This document shows, in pieces, positions 36,744 through 48,867 of a stretch of DNA of 64,000 nt. The number at the start of each line of letters is the position of its first letter. Within the stretch, counting starts at the first letter, position 1. The DNA is from Cacajao melanocephalus. Lineage: Eukaryota; Chordata; Mammalia; Primates; Pitheciidae. Below the pieces are notes generated by a model. It had not been told where the DNA came from, did not search any database, and saw only the letters and a program-made list of their open reading frames with translations. A program made the position numbers and the translations under genes. The stretch is taken from positions 1 through 64,000 of the forward strand of contig CAUYLG010051132.1 of NCBI GenBank assembly GCA_963573385.1, read 5' to 3'.

Positions 36744-36774
36744 GCTGCTATGGTTTGAATGTGTCTCCCAAAGT

Positions 36775-37302
36775 TATTAGACTTTCATTTACTAGAGCTA
36801 CGACATATATATTAGTAAATCATTAATTAAAGTTGACATTTCTAGTTCAAATTTTTTTTCCAGTTCAAATTTAATATTATTGTTTTAATTCAGCTACTTT
36901 TACTTGGTTTTTATACATTAAAAATCTTGTCTGGGCACGGTGGCTCATGCCTGTAATCCCAGCACTTTGGGAGGCCGAGGCAGGCAGATCATTTGAGGTC
37001 AGGAGTTCAAGACTAGCCTGACCAACATAGTGAAACCCTCTCTCTAAGAAAAATACAAAAAAATTAGCCAGGCGTGGTGGTGCACGCCTCTTATCCCAGC
37101 TACTCGGGAGGCTGAGGCAACAGAATCGCTCAAACCTGCATGGTGGAGGTTGCAGTGAACCGAGATCAGGCGCCACTGCACTCCAGCCTGGGCAACAGAG
37201 CCAAACTCTGTTTCAAAAAAAGAAAAAATCTTAGTGCTTAATTACATTAACATAATCACTGATTTGCTTTATGTTACATATAACATAAAGTTGTATATAA
37301 AA
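36775..37302. repeat. Duplicated L1M segment inserted into the LTR (copy A)
   Basis: Excluding the Alu at 36929-37226, this segment is near-identical to 39303-39455 plus 39748-39811, about 2.5 kb away. Shared landmarks include ACGACATATATATTAGTAAA, AATTTAATATTATTGTTTTA, ATTCAGCTACTTTTACTTG and CACTGATTTGCTTTAT. Confidence 0.75.
36929..37226 (+). mobile_element. Alu, sense
   Basis: Full Alu in copy A of the duplicated segment. Flanking duplication is about AAAAATCTT on both sides. Confidence 0.92.
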
Positions 37303-37802
37303 CATGTAGGAAACTTAATCCCCAATGCAATAGCGTTGAGAAGTGGGACCTTTAAAAGACAATTAGGCTATCTCTTAGAGAGATGAGCAAAACCCTCATA
37401 AAGAGATTAATGCCATCATCTCTAGAGTGGGTTAGTAATCTCATTTCAGGAATGAATTCCTGATGAAAGGATAAGTTTGACTCCTTTCCTCTCCTCCACC
37501 CTCTCTCTCAGCCTTTTGTCTTCTGCCACAGTATGACAAAGCAAGAAAGCCCTTGCCAGATATTGGCACCTTGATATTAGGCTTCCCAGGCTCCAGAACT
37601 GTGAATTTTTTTTTTTTTTTTGTAAATTACCTAGTCTGTGGTATTCTGTTATGGCAACACAAAATGGACTAAGACAAATACCCATTATATAGATTCAACA
37701 ACTGTCAAGATTTTGTCATATTTGTTTGAACTGTGTATGTATTCTAAATTCATTTCAAAGTAAATTAGAGATCTCATAGCATTTCATCCCTAAATACTTT
37801 AG

Positions 37803-38295
<493 letters not shown>

Positions 38296-39302
38296 CCCAC
38301 CCATGTTTTAAACATCATCTTTTAAAGAGATCAGGTCAGTAGAATCTCTCACATTTTGAATTTGTGTGATATTTTCTTTGTGGTTTCATTTGACTTATTC
38401 CTCTATCTAATGCATTTTTTTTTGACTAGAACTTTTTGAACTAAAGATTTGATTAGATTCAGATTAAAGATTTTTTATAATTCTTCATAGGTATTGCTGT
38501 GTACTTTGCATTTCATCTTATTAGAAAGCATATGCTTAATGTCTTGTCCTATTATTGGTGAGGCTAAATTTGATCACTGAGTTGAAGTGATGACAACCAG
38601 GTCTCTCCTCTGTAAAGGTGTTTCTCCCATTTGTCAATAGCAAATAATCTATGGCCATGATACTTTGGCATGATGTGACTGTCCTGTTCCCCCATATCTA
38701 TTCTCCTAGTGGTTTTAACATATATGATGCCTTCCCTGTATCAGTGACCACATTAGGTTTACAAAATGCTGGTTTTCCAATTCTATTATTTTTCCCAACA
38801 TTTATTCACTGGCACTCTGAAGGGTAGACCTTTTTTCATCAATGGAACATTTCCTTGTGAAATGTCAGGATATATACCTGTTTTCTTTAAGTACCGATTT
38901 TCTGTATTAGGAATTGGAAGATCACATCCAGTGGTAATATAAATGGGTTGTTGTTGCTTTTTTTTTTTAATCTGTATTCAACTATTAATAGGAACCCATG
39001 GATTTTTATATACTCAATGTGTTTAATTATATTATAGTCATCTTTTTGATGTCTGAATTGTCCCAATTTTGGCCAATGGAAGCTCCTTCAAACTGGCTGA
39101 TCTGTTTTTTTACATAACTCTATTAGTCTTTGAACAGTGCCTTGTTTTATGAGAACAATGAGATACTCACACTTGCTTTGTATTTTCCATAAGTCAGATC
39201 TAGAATTGGTCACTTCTCCAAGAAGCTCTGTTTCTTTTGAGTGGGAAATGATATTCAGAAGCTACGATCTGTACATTGAGGATGCTCATTGCTACAGGGC
39301 TA

Positions 39303-39811
39303 TTATTAGGATCTTTCATTTGCTAGAGGTACGACATATATATTAGTAAATCATTAGCTAAAATGGACAGTTCTAGGTTTTTTTAGTCCAAATTTAATAT
39401 TATTGTTTTAATTCAGCTACTTTTACTTGCTTTTTATACATTAACAATCTTAATTCTTTTTTTTTGAGATGGAGTCTTGCCCTGTTGCCCTGGCTGGAGT
39501 GCAATGGCGCACAATCTTGGCTCACTGCAACCTCCGCCCCCCGAGTTCAAACGTTTCCCCTGCCTCAGCCTCCCAAGTAGCTGGGATTACAGGTGCTCGC
39601 CACCACACCCAGCTAATTTTTGTATTTTTTGTAAAGATGGGATTTTGCCATGTTGGCCAGGCTGGCCTCGAACTCTTGATCTCATGATCCACCCACCTTG
39701 GCTTCTCAAAGTGCTGGAATTACAGGCGTGAGCCACCTTGCCCAGCCTAAAAATCTTAGTTCTTAATTACATTAGCATAAACACTGATTTGCTTTATTTT
39801 ATATATAACAT
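39303..39811. repeat. Source copy of the duplicated L1M segment (copy B)
   Basis: Collinear with the L1M sequence upstream, so probably the source of the insertion at 36775-37302. Interrupted by an Alu at 39456-39747, at the same point as copy A's Alu but in the opposite orientation. Confidence 0.7.
39456..39747 (-). mobile_element. Alu, antisense
   Basis: Full antisense Alu with flanking near-duplication AATCTTAATTC / AATCTTAGTTC. Confidence 0.92.
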
Positions 39812-39912
39812 AGTTTCAAATAAGGATACAAATATCACGACCATAAAAGAATTGAATGATGTTCCAAGTTTTGAGAGTTCTTTTTGTCCTTAGAATATTT
39901 ATTCTATTAAGT

Positions 39913-40129
39913 CAGCCTGGGCAACATAATGAGACCCCATTTCTATTTTAAAAATTTATTTAATTAACTGGATATGGTGGCATGTGCTTGCAGTCCCAGC
40001 TACTCTACTTGGGAGACCAAGGTGGGAAAATCACATGAGCCCAGGAGTTTGAGGATTCACTGAGCTACGATCACACCAGTGCACTCCAGCACTCCAGCCT
40101 CGGCTGGCAATAGAGCAAGACCTTGCCTC

Positions 40130-40161
<32 letters not shown>
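39913..40161 (+). mobile_element. Partial old Alu (AluJ-like), sense, with long A/purine tail
   Basis: It starts mid-element at AGCCTGGGCAACATAATGAG. ACTCCAGC is duplicated before the tail. The A-run of about 31 is followed by a GAGA-rich tract to about 40195. Confidence 0.88.
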
Positions 40162-40163
<2 letters not shown>

Positions 40164-40454
40164 AGAGAGAGAAGAGAAAAAGAGAGAGAGAGAATAAATA
40201 TATTCCCCCAATAATATACAATAGTATCTTTTAACATCACTTGGAATACTTCTTTTTTCCATGGTTCAGTTCAATTTGTTTTAAATTTTAGAGGTTTTTT
40301 GTTAAATTCTTATTGACATTGTAAAGCATTTATTGTTTCAAAGGTCAATATTCTCTTCTCACTTCTATTCTCCCTTCCTCCCTAAAAGTATCCGTTTTTA
40401 TTAATTTCCGGTTTATCCTTCCAATGCAGCTTCCCCGCCCCCCTCCCCCCCCCC

Positions 40455-40744
40455 ACTTTGGAAACATGCACTCCCTCTATTGCCCAAGCTGGAGTGCAGT
40501 GACACGATCATAACTGACAACAGCCTCGAACTCTTAGGCTCAAGTGATCCTCTTGCTTCAGCGTCCTGAGTAGCTAGAACTACAGGGGTGTACCACCATG
40601 CATGGCTAATGTTTTTATTTTTATGTAGAGACAGGGTCTTGCTATGTTGGCCAGGCTGGTCTTAAATTCCTGACCTCAAGTGATCCTCCTACTTCGTCCT
40701 CCCAAAGTGTGGGGATTATAGGCACAAGCCACCATATCTGGCCC
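40455..40744 (-). mobile_element. AluJ-like element, antisense
   Basis: Diverged antisense Alu with TGACACGATCATAACTGACA and TTATAGGCACAAGCCACC. The left T-run is replaced by a C-rich run (40437-40454). Confidence 0.88.
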
Positions 40745-40899
40745 CATGAAGGTTTTTGAAAAAATATATATCTTCTCTCTTTCTTACCACAAAGGTAGCA
40801 GATAGTTTAATCATTCTTTTGCATTGTGAATTTTCCACTATATCCTAGAGATTCCTCCATATTAGTTCAAAGAGATCTTTCTTATTTTTTGTTAGACTT

Positions 40900-41210
40900 T
40901 TTCCTTTAATTGATACATGATATTTTACATATTTTATTTATGAGGTACACATGAGCATCTGTTACATGCATACAATGAGAGTAATGATCAAGTCAGGTAT
41001 TTGGGGTATCCTTCACCTTGAGTATACATCATTTCTATGTGTTGGCAACATTTCAAGTCCTCTCTTCCAGCTACTTTGAAATATACTATATATATTATTG
41101 CTGACTACAGTCACCCAGTCTGTTACCAAAACATTGGAACTTACTTTTTCTATCTCCTCATTCTTTTTAACAGCTCTACAATACTCCACTGTGCAGATGT
41201 ACCATAATTT
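40900..41210 (-). mobile_element. L1 3' UTR fragment, antisense
   Basis: TGATACATGATATTTTACAT, TACATGCATACAATGAGAGT and CTGACTACAGTCACCCAGTC match the antisense 3' UTR of primate/mammalian L1s. Confidence 0.7.
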
Positions 41211-42664
41211 TTTTCAACTATTCTACTCTTACTAGGCATGTTTCCAATAATTTCCACTTATTACAAATAATGACATATCATTTTTTAAAAGCAGACTACT
41301 ATATAATGAAGATACATACTTAATTTTGGCATTTCCTTATGTGTATTAAAATATATTTTAACAGAAAAATAAACAGAAAAATATTACTTCTATTGATTTG
41401 TTTTCTGTTAGGTTATTAACACTCTCCTAAACACTTGGGTTTTATGCAACAATTTAGGAAATACAAGTGTGCTTCTTAGTGAATGTGGAGATTACTGGAT
41501 TTGACAAATATCAGTTGGAGAGACTAGTGTTTGGCACGTTGGAAGTGCTCAATAGATGAAAGATAATAGTATTAAAAAAAAATAAGGTTAATAACAGAAG
41601 AACGAATTTTAATTTATTTTTCTTTATGTGGGCATGTCACCAGGGTATCTGAGAGCAGGGTGACTACATTTTGTTCTTTAGCCAGCTGGAGATTAAACAT
41701 TTATTGAGTAACCACCATGTTCCAGGCATTACAGTAAGAACTTGTACCTAAAGCAGCTCCATATGCTGAAGGCCTGAGGAAAGGAATAAAGGGCAACTGG
41801 GAATCTGACCAGGTTTCAAGAGTGGTGTTGGGACTCTAGGGAGGAGGCAGCAGAAGGTTTCCAGTGGATGGAAGTCCCGGCGAGTCTGCCTTGGGAGACT
41901 CTAGGCTTACTCAGATTTGGAGGCTCCATGTGGGGTGAATGCAAGCCACAAGATGGAGCCAAATCACAAGTCATTGGTAGCAACCTCCTAAACCATAAGG
42001 AGGTGAGGAGAGGACGTGAATCTGCTCCTCTGCGTGCTTGATCACTTGTCCGGAAGGTTTTCTGAGGTCAGAGAAGAAAGGAAAGCCTGAGAAGTGGAGC
42101 CTCATTCATTGAAAGGCATCTGTTTGTAGAGATAAATAGGGTAATGTGATAGGGAGAGACTGGAGATAGGTGGTTTATTTAGCAAAGTTGGTCGAGGAAG
42201 CCTCTCTGACCTCGTACCACCTGAGTTGTCAATCGATGATGAATTGGAGGCGTTAATGTTAAGATCTTGGGCTGGAGGATTCCAGGGAAAGATAGTGTGG
42301 CTGTTGCTTAATGAAAGAAGGAAGAGTGGAGGGAAGTAAAGATGGAGACACATGCACTGCCAGATCATGTAGAGTCTTGTTGGCCAGAAAGGAATTTAGA
42401 TTATACTTTAAGCAAGAAAGAAAGTCTGAACTGGGAGAGTGCTTTGAATGATCCAGGAGCGAGAAGTAAAATCTCTTCAGTAATTCCAACCCCAGTCATT
42501 CTTCAAACTCACCTCATTCCTGCAGCCTGTTGCTGCTGAAGCCTCAGAAGAAGTTAATTCCCAAAGTGGGTAAAACCTCCTCCTACACATTTCCTAGTAA
42601 TGCTGATGTCTGACCCTGCTCATCCTGCCGCATGTCTCACAGCTGGTCTCCATTTGCTGCTGAG
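41211..42664. other. Unassigned intergenic sequence
   Basis: No gene was seen. Moderately unique sequence, with short L2-like phrases near 41500 and 41700. Confidence 0.4.
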
Positions 42665-42845
42665 TAGGACAGTGCAATGGAAAGAACATGGGCTCTAGCA
42701 CCACACAGACCGTCCAGCCACCTCCTAGCTGTTTGACCTTGGGCAAGTTAAGTAATTCGAATCCCAGCTTCCTTCTCTGTAAAATGAAATACTTACACTT
42801 AACTTGCAGATTGGTTGTAAGGAAGAAATAAAATAATTCATGTAC
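42665..42845 (+). mobile_element. MIRb-like element
   Basis: TGGAAAGAACATGGGCTCTA, TAGCTGTTTGACCTTGGGCA and TCTCTGTAAAATGAAATACT are MIR core phrases in order. Confidence 0.85.
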
Positions 42846-44020
42846 AGCAGAATGATGCTCTTCTTTTTTCTTGCATTTACGTTCATCACACAAGACAATA
42901 GCATATGTCACCCCCAAGGCCTTTCCTCTTTTGGCTTTGGATTTCCCAAAACCTGAAGCTCACTTGACATTATGACAGGTGTCTCAGACATTGTACCAGA
43001 GAGAGAGGGGGGAATGCCTTTGAGAGACAAAGGGGGAAGGTTCTCCCAAACTGAGGAAGGCACGGTGGCCTGTGGGTCTGAAAGAGCCCTCCTCCCTTGC
43101 AGCAGCCAATGCTGGGGAGTGGGGGGAGGACTTGGGAGGGGAGGCCCCCCAGGGAGGGGAAGTTGGCCATGTGGTGCATCTTTGTAGTCCTGCTCCCAGG
43201 CACTGAAGATCAGTCCTCACTAAAGATTCCCCTGCCCCAAGCCTGATGCAGAAAAGGCTTTTCCACTTGGAAAAGACCACACAGGTTAAGCCCTGAGCAT
43301 GCTTGGAGTAAGCAGTCTGCGCAGATGCAGGAAGACGACAGGGGCTTCTCCAAGGCCTCAGCACTGTGTCAGGGCGCACACCCTTGGAACAACTGTAAGA
43401 GACAGAGGCCACAATAATGACAGATTGAATTTAAAACCAGCCTCATGGCAGGGGTTTTGAATCAGATTTAAGATTTTTTAAAGAGCAGGTTTTGAATCGG
43501 ATAAATCCAATACACGTGACAAGCATTAAGGACAGGCACATTGCATGTGTTGGGTAAAGGGTAGCCAGTGTCATTAAAACTAGCTGCAGACAGTCACAGC
43601 AGGCTGGACTTGGAGCAAACAAAATGGAATTAAATAGAATTCTACAAGTGTTTCAATGCCCATTATGTTCTGGGTGTTGGAAATATAAGGCGCAGACTTC
43701 TTTTGCTTTAGAGGAGCAGTTAGTGACAAAGGCAAATTCATACACAGTCAACTCGGACACAGGGCGGAATGTGGTATGCACTGCAGAGAGAGGGTGGCCA
43801 GCATATAAGGGGCTGGGATTGGAAAGGCTTCACAGAAGACGTGACATTTAATCTGGACCCTGGAAAGACAGGTAGTTTTTACTGGTTGGTGGAGGAAGGC
43901 AGGTCCAGCACAGAGAAGAGTTTGTGCAAAGGCAGGGAGGGGTAGACATGAAATGACAGTTTTCTGTGACTTAAGTATTGGCCATTTTCAGGAGGAGCTA
44001 TTAGAAATATGATTAAAATA
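42846..44020. other. Unassigned intergenic sequence, GC-richer block at 43.0-43.4 kb
   Basis: No gene was seen. 42970-43400 is G-rich and repeat-free, a possible regulatory block. About 43640-43860 has L2-like character. Confidence 0.4.
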
Positions 44021-44340
<320 letters not shown>

Positions 44341-44348
44341 CTAAAATA

Positions 44349-45448
44349 GTACTCTGAGGACAGTTTAAGAAGGGTCTTTTCATCCTGTAGGTAATGGAGC
44401 TCCTATTAGAATTTAAAGGAAGAAGGGAAAAAGGAGATAACCTACAAGCTTCCAGAGAGAAAAAAACAACAATTACATACAAAGTTTCATGACACAATAT
44501 CTTTTGGCTTATGAACAATAACACAAGAAGCTAATGGATTATAGAGAAATGCCTTAAAACTTTTGACGGAAATGATTTCCAATCTTGAATTTTATACCCG
44601 TGCAAGCTATTAAAGTGTGAGAGTAGAATAAACACATTTTCTGACACACAAAGCATAAAGCATTTTCCTCATATGCACTCTTTCTCAGGAAGCGGAAACA
44701 GGATGTGCCTCATTAAAATAAGACAGACCACAAAAGGGCAACGACTGGATACAAGAAACTCAGGGGACAGGTAAATCCTGACGAGGATGGTGAAGGGTGA
44801 TCTCAGAGTGACTGCTGTGTCATCAAGGGCAAAGAGTTAAGACTGGAGCAGGCAGAATGTTCTGGGAGAGTTATATCTGATGATAAAATTGACCTGACTT
44901 GTCTGATTGTACTGCGAGGAATTTTGTGATTCATTAATAATAAGTACAAATACAGCCAAGCAAAGGAAAACAGGACAATTAACTACTCCAGAGAAAACGA
45001 AGTCATCTAGGAAAGGAAGAGCAAGCATGGTTTCCTCTATGGTTTGCCATTACGTGATCACACTGATATAAACACAGTAAACATAGTAACATGGTAAAAA
45101 TACAATATAGTAAAAATTAAACATAGTAATATAGTAAACATACAATAGAGTAAAAAATTACCATATAGTCATGTTAAAAGAAGGGGCATGGGAAGGGGAC
45201 ATGATGTTCTTTGAGGATGAAAAAAAATATAAATCCCCTTCTTCCACAGCAGGAGTTAATGAGATAAAGCTTAAAGCTGAAAACTCTTGATGTGGCAACA
45301 TAAACATGTTATTTGGAATGAGAGGTTAATACCAACAGAACACATTAAAACAGCTGAAAGTTATTTTCTGTGAGGGTAAGGATATGGTGGGAGAGGGCGT
45401 TGGAGACGGGGATTTCTATAGCAAATCTTGTAGAAATATTTGACTCTG
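44349..45448. other. Unassigned intergenic sequence
   Basis: No gene was seen. Contains the degenerate ATAGTAAA minisatellite entered separately. Confidence 0.4.
45069..45175. repeat. Degenerate AT-rich minisatellite
   Basis: Eight or nine imperfect copies of a 10-13-bp unit like ACATAGTAA(A)AATACAAT occur in tandem. No larger structure. Confidence 0.75.
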
Positions 45449-45745
<297 letters not shown>

Positions 45746-46236
45746 CTAAATTATGCATATAACATAATTTGGTTAAAAATTAAAAACCAAAGAGAGTGGA
45801 TGGGAAGAGGAGATCTGCAGGCAGTCCATGCAGGACACTCTCAGAGAGTGTGACTGGGAGGAGCTTGGGTAGAAGGGAGACTGGGTCATAGGACAGACAG
45901 AGGATTTGATGTTCTCATTATATAGGAGAGATGGCATGCTTATGATCTGTAGGGGACCCTGCAAAAAAGGGAGAGTTTGGATACAAAGGACAGGAGACTG
46001 TTGGATGTCTGCTCTAAAAGAGAGTGAAAGTCAGATCAAGAATGCAGGAGGACAATTTGTTTCTTTAAAATAAGAGACTATGTACCTTGAGACTAGAAAC
46101 AAATGTGAATATACACGCAGATGCATAAATCTAAAAGATTTGGAATTATTCCTAGAAGTTCCAGTGACTTCAGGGTAGTATATGCAACAGTGAAAAAAAG
46201 CACATTTCTTTGGTTGAAAGAACACAATTTTATGAC

Positions 46237-46242
46237 TTTATT
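46237..46242 (-). terminator. DOA: Candidate DOA poly(A) signal
   Basis: The + strand TTTATT is AATAAA on the - strand, lying outside repeats about 2.6 kb beyond the DOA stop. It was chosen because the gene end it predicts agrees with the remembered human gene size. Other hexamers occur within the (TTTA)n at 47592-47617, but these belong to an Alu tail. Confidence 0.5.
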
Positions 46243-47235
46243 AAGCCTTAGGATGGAGATGAGAAAATGCCTTTCCAATGATGCCTCAAGTTAATTTCTA
46301 AGCGAAAGATCAGCAGAGATCGGAGACTGTTGAAAACACTGTACATATCTTGTGGTGTCTTCTGAGAACCAACTTATTCCTCTTTCTCTGAGAACAACCT
46401 GACCCTTGCCGCAGGGTGAGTGCTTGGCAGCCACGTTTGTGCCGTGGGATCTCTTCCCCTGCTCTAACTACACAGGGCTGGGATGGGCACCTGCTCCACA
46501 TTTGGCCGGGTATTTTTCCAAGAATTTAAAATTCTGGCTGGGAGACACAGCCTCTGTGGGTTGTGACGGTTGAAATGAAACAAACTGAGGAGCTGTTGTG
46601 TGGACATGTTCACTGAAAAGGCAGTCAGTCCACAGAGAAAGAATACGGCTGCCATGCAGGGGGGCTAGAGAACACAGGCCATGTGGATGTCAGAGTGTCA
46701 GAGGCGCAGCTTGAGCTTCTCCGGGCTTTTTGGTTCTGAGTTCTGTTCCTGGGAGGCCTGGGTAAATCCTACCCTTGGGCCCTGCGCTCCTCCCCATGTC
46801 TACATTGCAAATATCCTATACTTTGCATGTGATCACATGAAGAGGGTTTCTGTTACTGGCACACAAAAAGTTTGCCTGAGATGTTTCTCTTCCAACTTCC
46901 ATCAGGGTCTTCCGGTCGTTGATTTCAACTTATTCTCTCTTAAGAAGCCCATCGAGTCCCCATAATCTCTTGGTTTCTTTCTTTTTCAAGACCAATGGCT
47001 CACAGTTCAAAACCTCATTTTGTCCCTACTTACTTGTACCTTGATTGGCTTTGATATCCTAACAGACCCAGGTTCTTCAGAAAGCCTTCCTAGACCACCT
47101 CAGACCTCGGGGATCCCCCTTTCCCACGACTCCCCATGGCACCTGACCATGTCACTGGGTCCCCAGTTCCCAGACCGCAGCCCAGGTCCAGGATGGCTGC
47201 ATCGGTCATCCAGAGCTGGTTAAAAATGACAGCCT

Positions 47236-47586
<351 letters not shown>

Positions 47587-47591
47587 TTATT

Positions 47592-47902
47592 TTTATATTT
47601 TATTTATTTATTTATTTAGAGACAGGGTCTCACTCTGTCACCCAGGCTAGAGTGCAATGGCACAATCTTGGCTCTCTGCGGCCTTGAACTCCTGGGCTCA
47701 AGCACTCCTCCAGCCTCAGCCTCCCAAGTGGCTGGGAATACAGGTGCAAGCCACCATGCCTGGTTAATTTTTACATCTTTCTTTTTAGAGATGGGGTCTC
47801 TCTACGTAGCCCAGGGTAGTTTCCATCTCCTGGCCTCAAGTGATCCTGCCCCCTTGGCCTCCCAAAGTGCTGAGATTACAGGAGTGCGCCACTGCACCAG
47901 GT
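47592..47902 (-). mobile_element. Alu, antisense, in the DOA 3' UTR
   Basis: Older antisense Alu with a (TTTA)n left end. 73 bp from the sense Alu, so the DOA mRNA would carry an inverted Alu pair. Confidence 0.9.
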
Positions 47903-48638
47903 CAGTACCTGTACTTTTAGGGAGATCCCAAGCAGTTCTTATGTGCATTCTGGTTTGAAAACCGTAATCTGTACTGCTCATTTTGGTCTTGACATAAGCC
48001 ACCTGGTATGGTGACTTATCTCTTTGTATGTTTTCGATTTTGTTCACAGAAAAGTAGACTAAAATCTTCTAGGCCACATATTTAAAGAGTGTCCAAGTGG
48101 ACCTCCCCTCTTACCAGATACTTTGCAGACCGACTCTACCACCTCCTACCTAACATGACTGCCCACATTGAGGGAGGTGGCCACCTCATCCAAGCCTTGG
48201 ACCTCTCTTTGCCATGCATGGGACTCTAGGGAATGTAGAAAAAGGAAATAACATCATGGCAAGACACCAATGGCCTCTTCATACAGAGTAAACCCAGGCA
48301 GGAGTGGAGTCCCCATGAGCCTGTCCTGTCCCAGTGCCCTTCAGACCTGTCATTAGCTGAGAAGTTTGTGAGGAACAGGAGATTCTGTATCCCTTTCAGG
48401 GCAAACCTGAACTCAGGAGGCATATTTCATGAAGTCCTTGTGAAATGGCTCATTCACAAAGTAACACACAATGGGCCAAATGGAGCAAGACACAGCCATG
48501 TGGGCCCCAGGATGGCTGCTAATCCCCAGCAGCACATGCCTCACCTCTGGGAAAGCTGGCCGAGACCTAAAAAGGACACAGTGTAAACACTACCAAAGCA
48601 TTTAGTTCTGCCAGCCAGAGCTTTGGGTAGAGCAAGAA

Positions 48639-48659
48639 TGTGTGTGTGTGTGTGTGTGT
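48639..48659 (+). repeat. (TG)n microsatellite in the DOA 3' UTR
   Basis: Ten uninterrupted TG units. Confidence 0.9.
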
Positions 48660-48867
48660 TGAAGGGGAAAGGGAAGCTAGTAGGTATCCCACAAACCTGC
48701 CATGAATACTGGGGCCAAAAAGGAGGGGACCTATAGGACGAAATTTGATCACACTCAAAGTCAGCACAGCGGGATGCACTTAAAGGATGCTGAGCACGCA
48801 GGGGCTGTCACAAACCCACGAGGATCTGCAGCGTGTCTCCCATAAGCCGTTGCTCTCAGAAGGATCA

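Larger units (their letters stand above)
36744..37676 (+). mobile_element. MaLR LTR split by an insertion
   Basis: The LTR start TGCTATGGTTTGAATGTGTC runs to about 36774 and resumes exactly at 37303 (CATGTAGGAAACTTAATCCC) to end ACTAAGACA at 37676. Sequence between the two parts is foreign: an L1M-derived segment with an Alu inside. Confidence 0.78.

Noticed and set aside
48666..48720. Alternative acceptor for the last DOA exon near 48712
   Set aside because: It has a better pyrimidine tract but joining there gives no immediate stop; the acceptor at 48872 gives exactly the family length of 250 residues.
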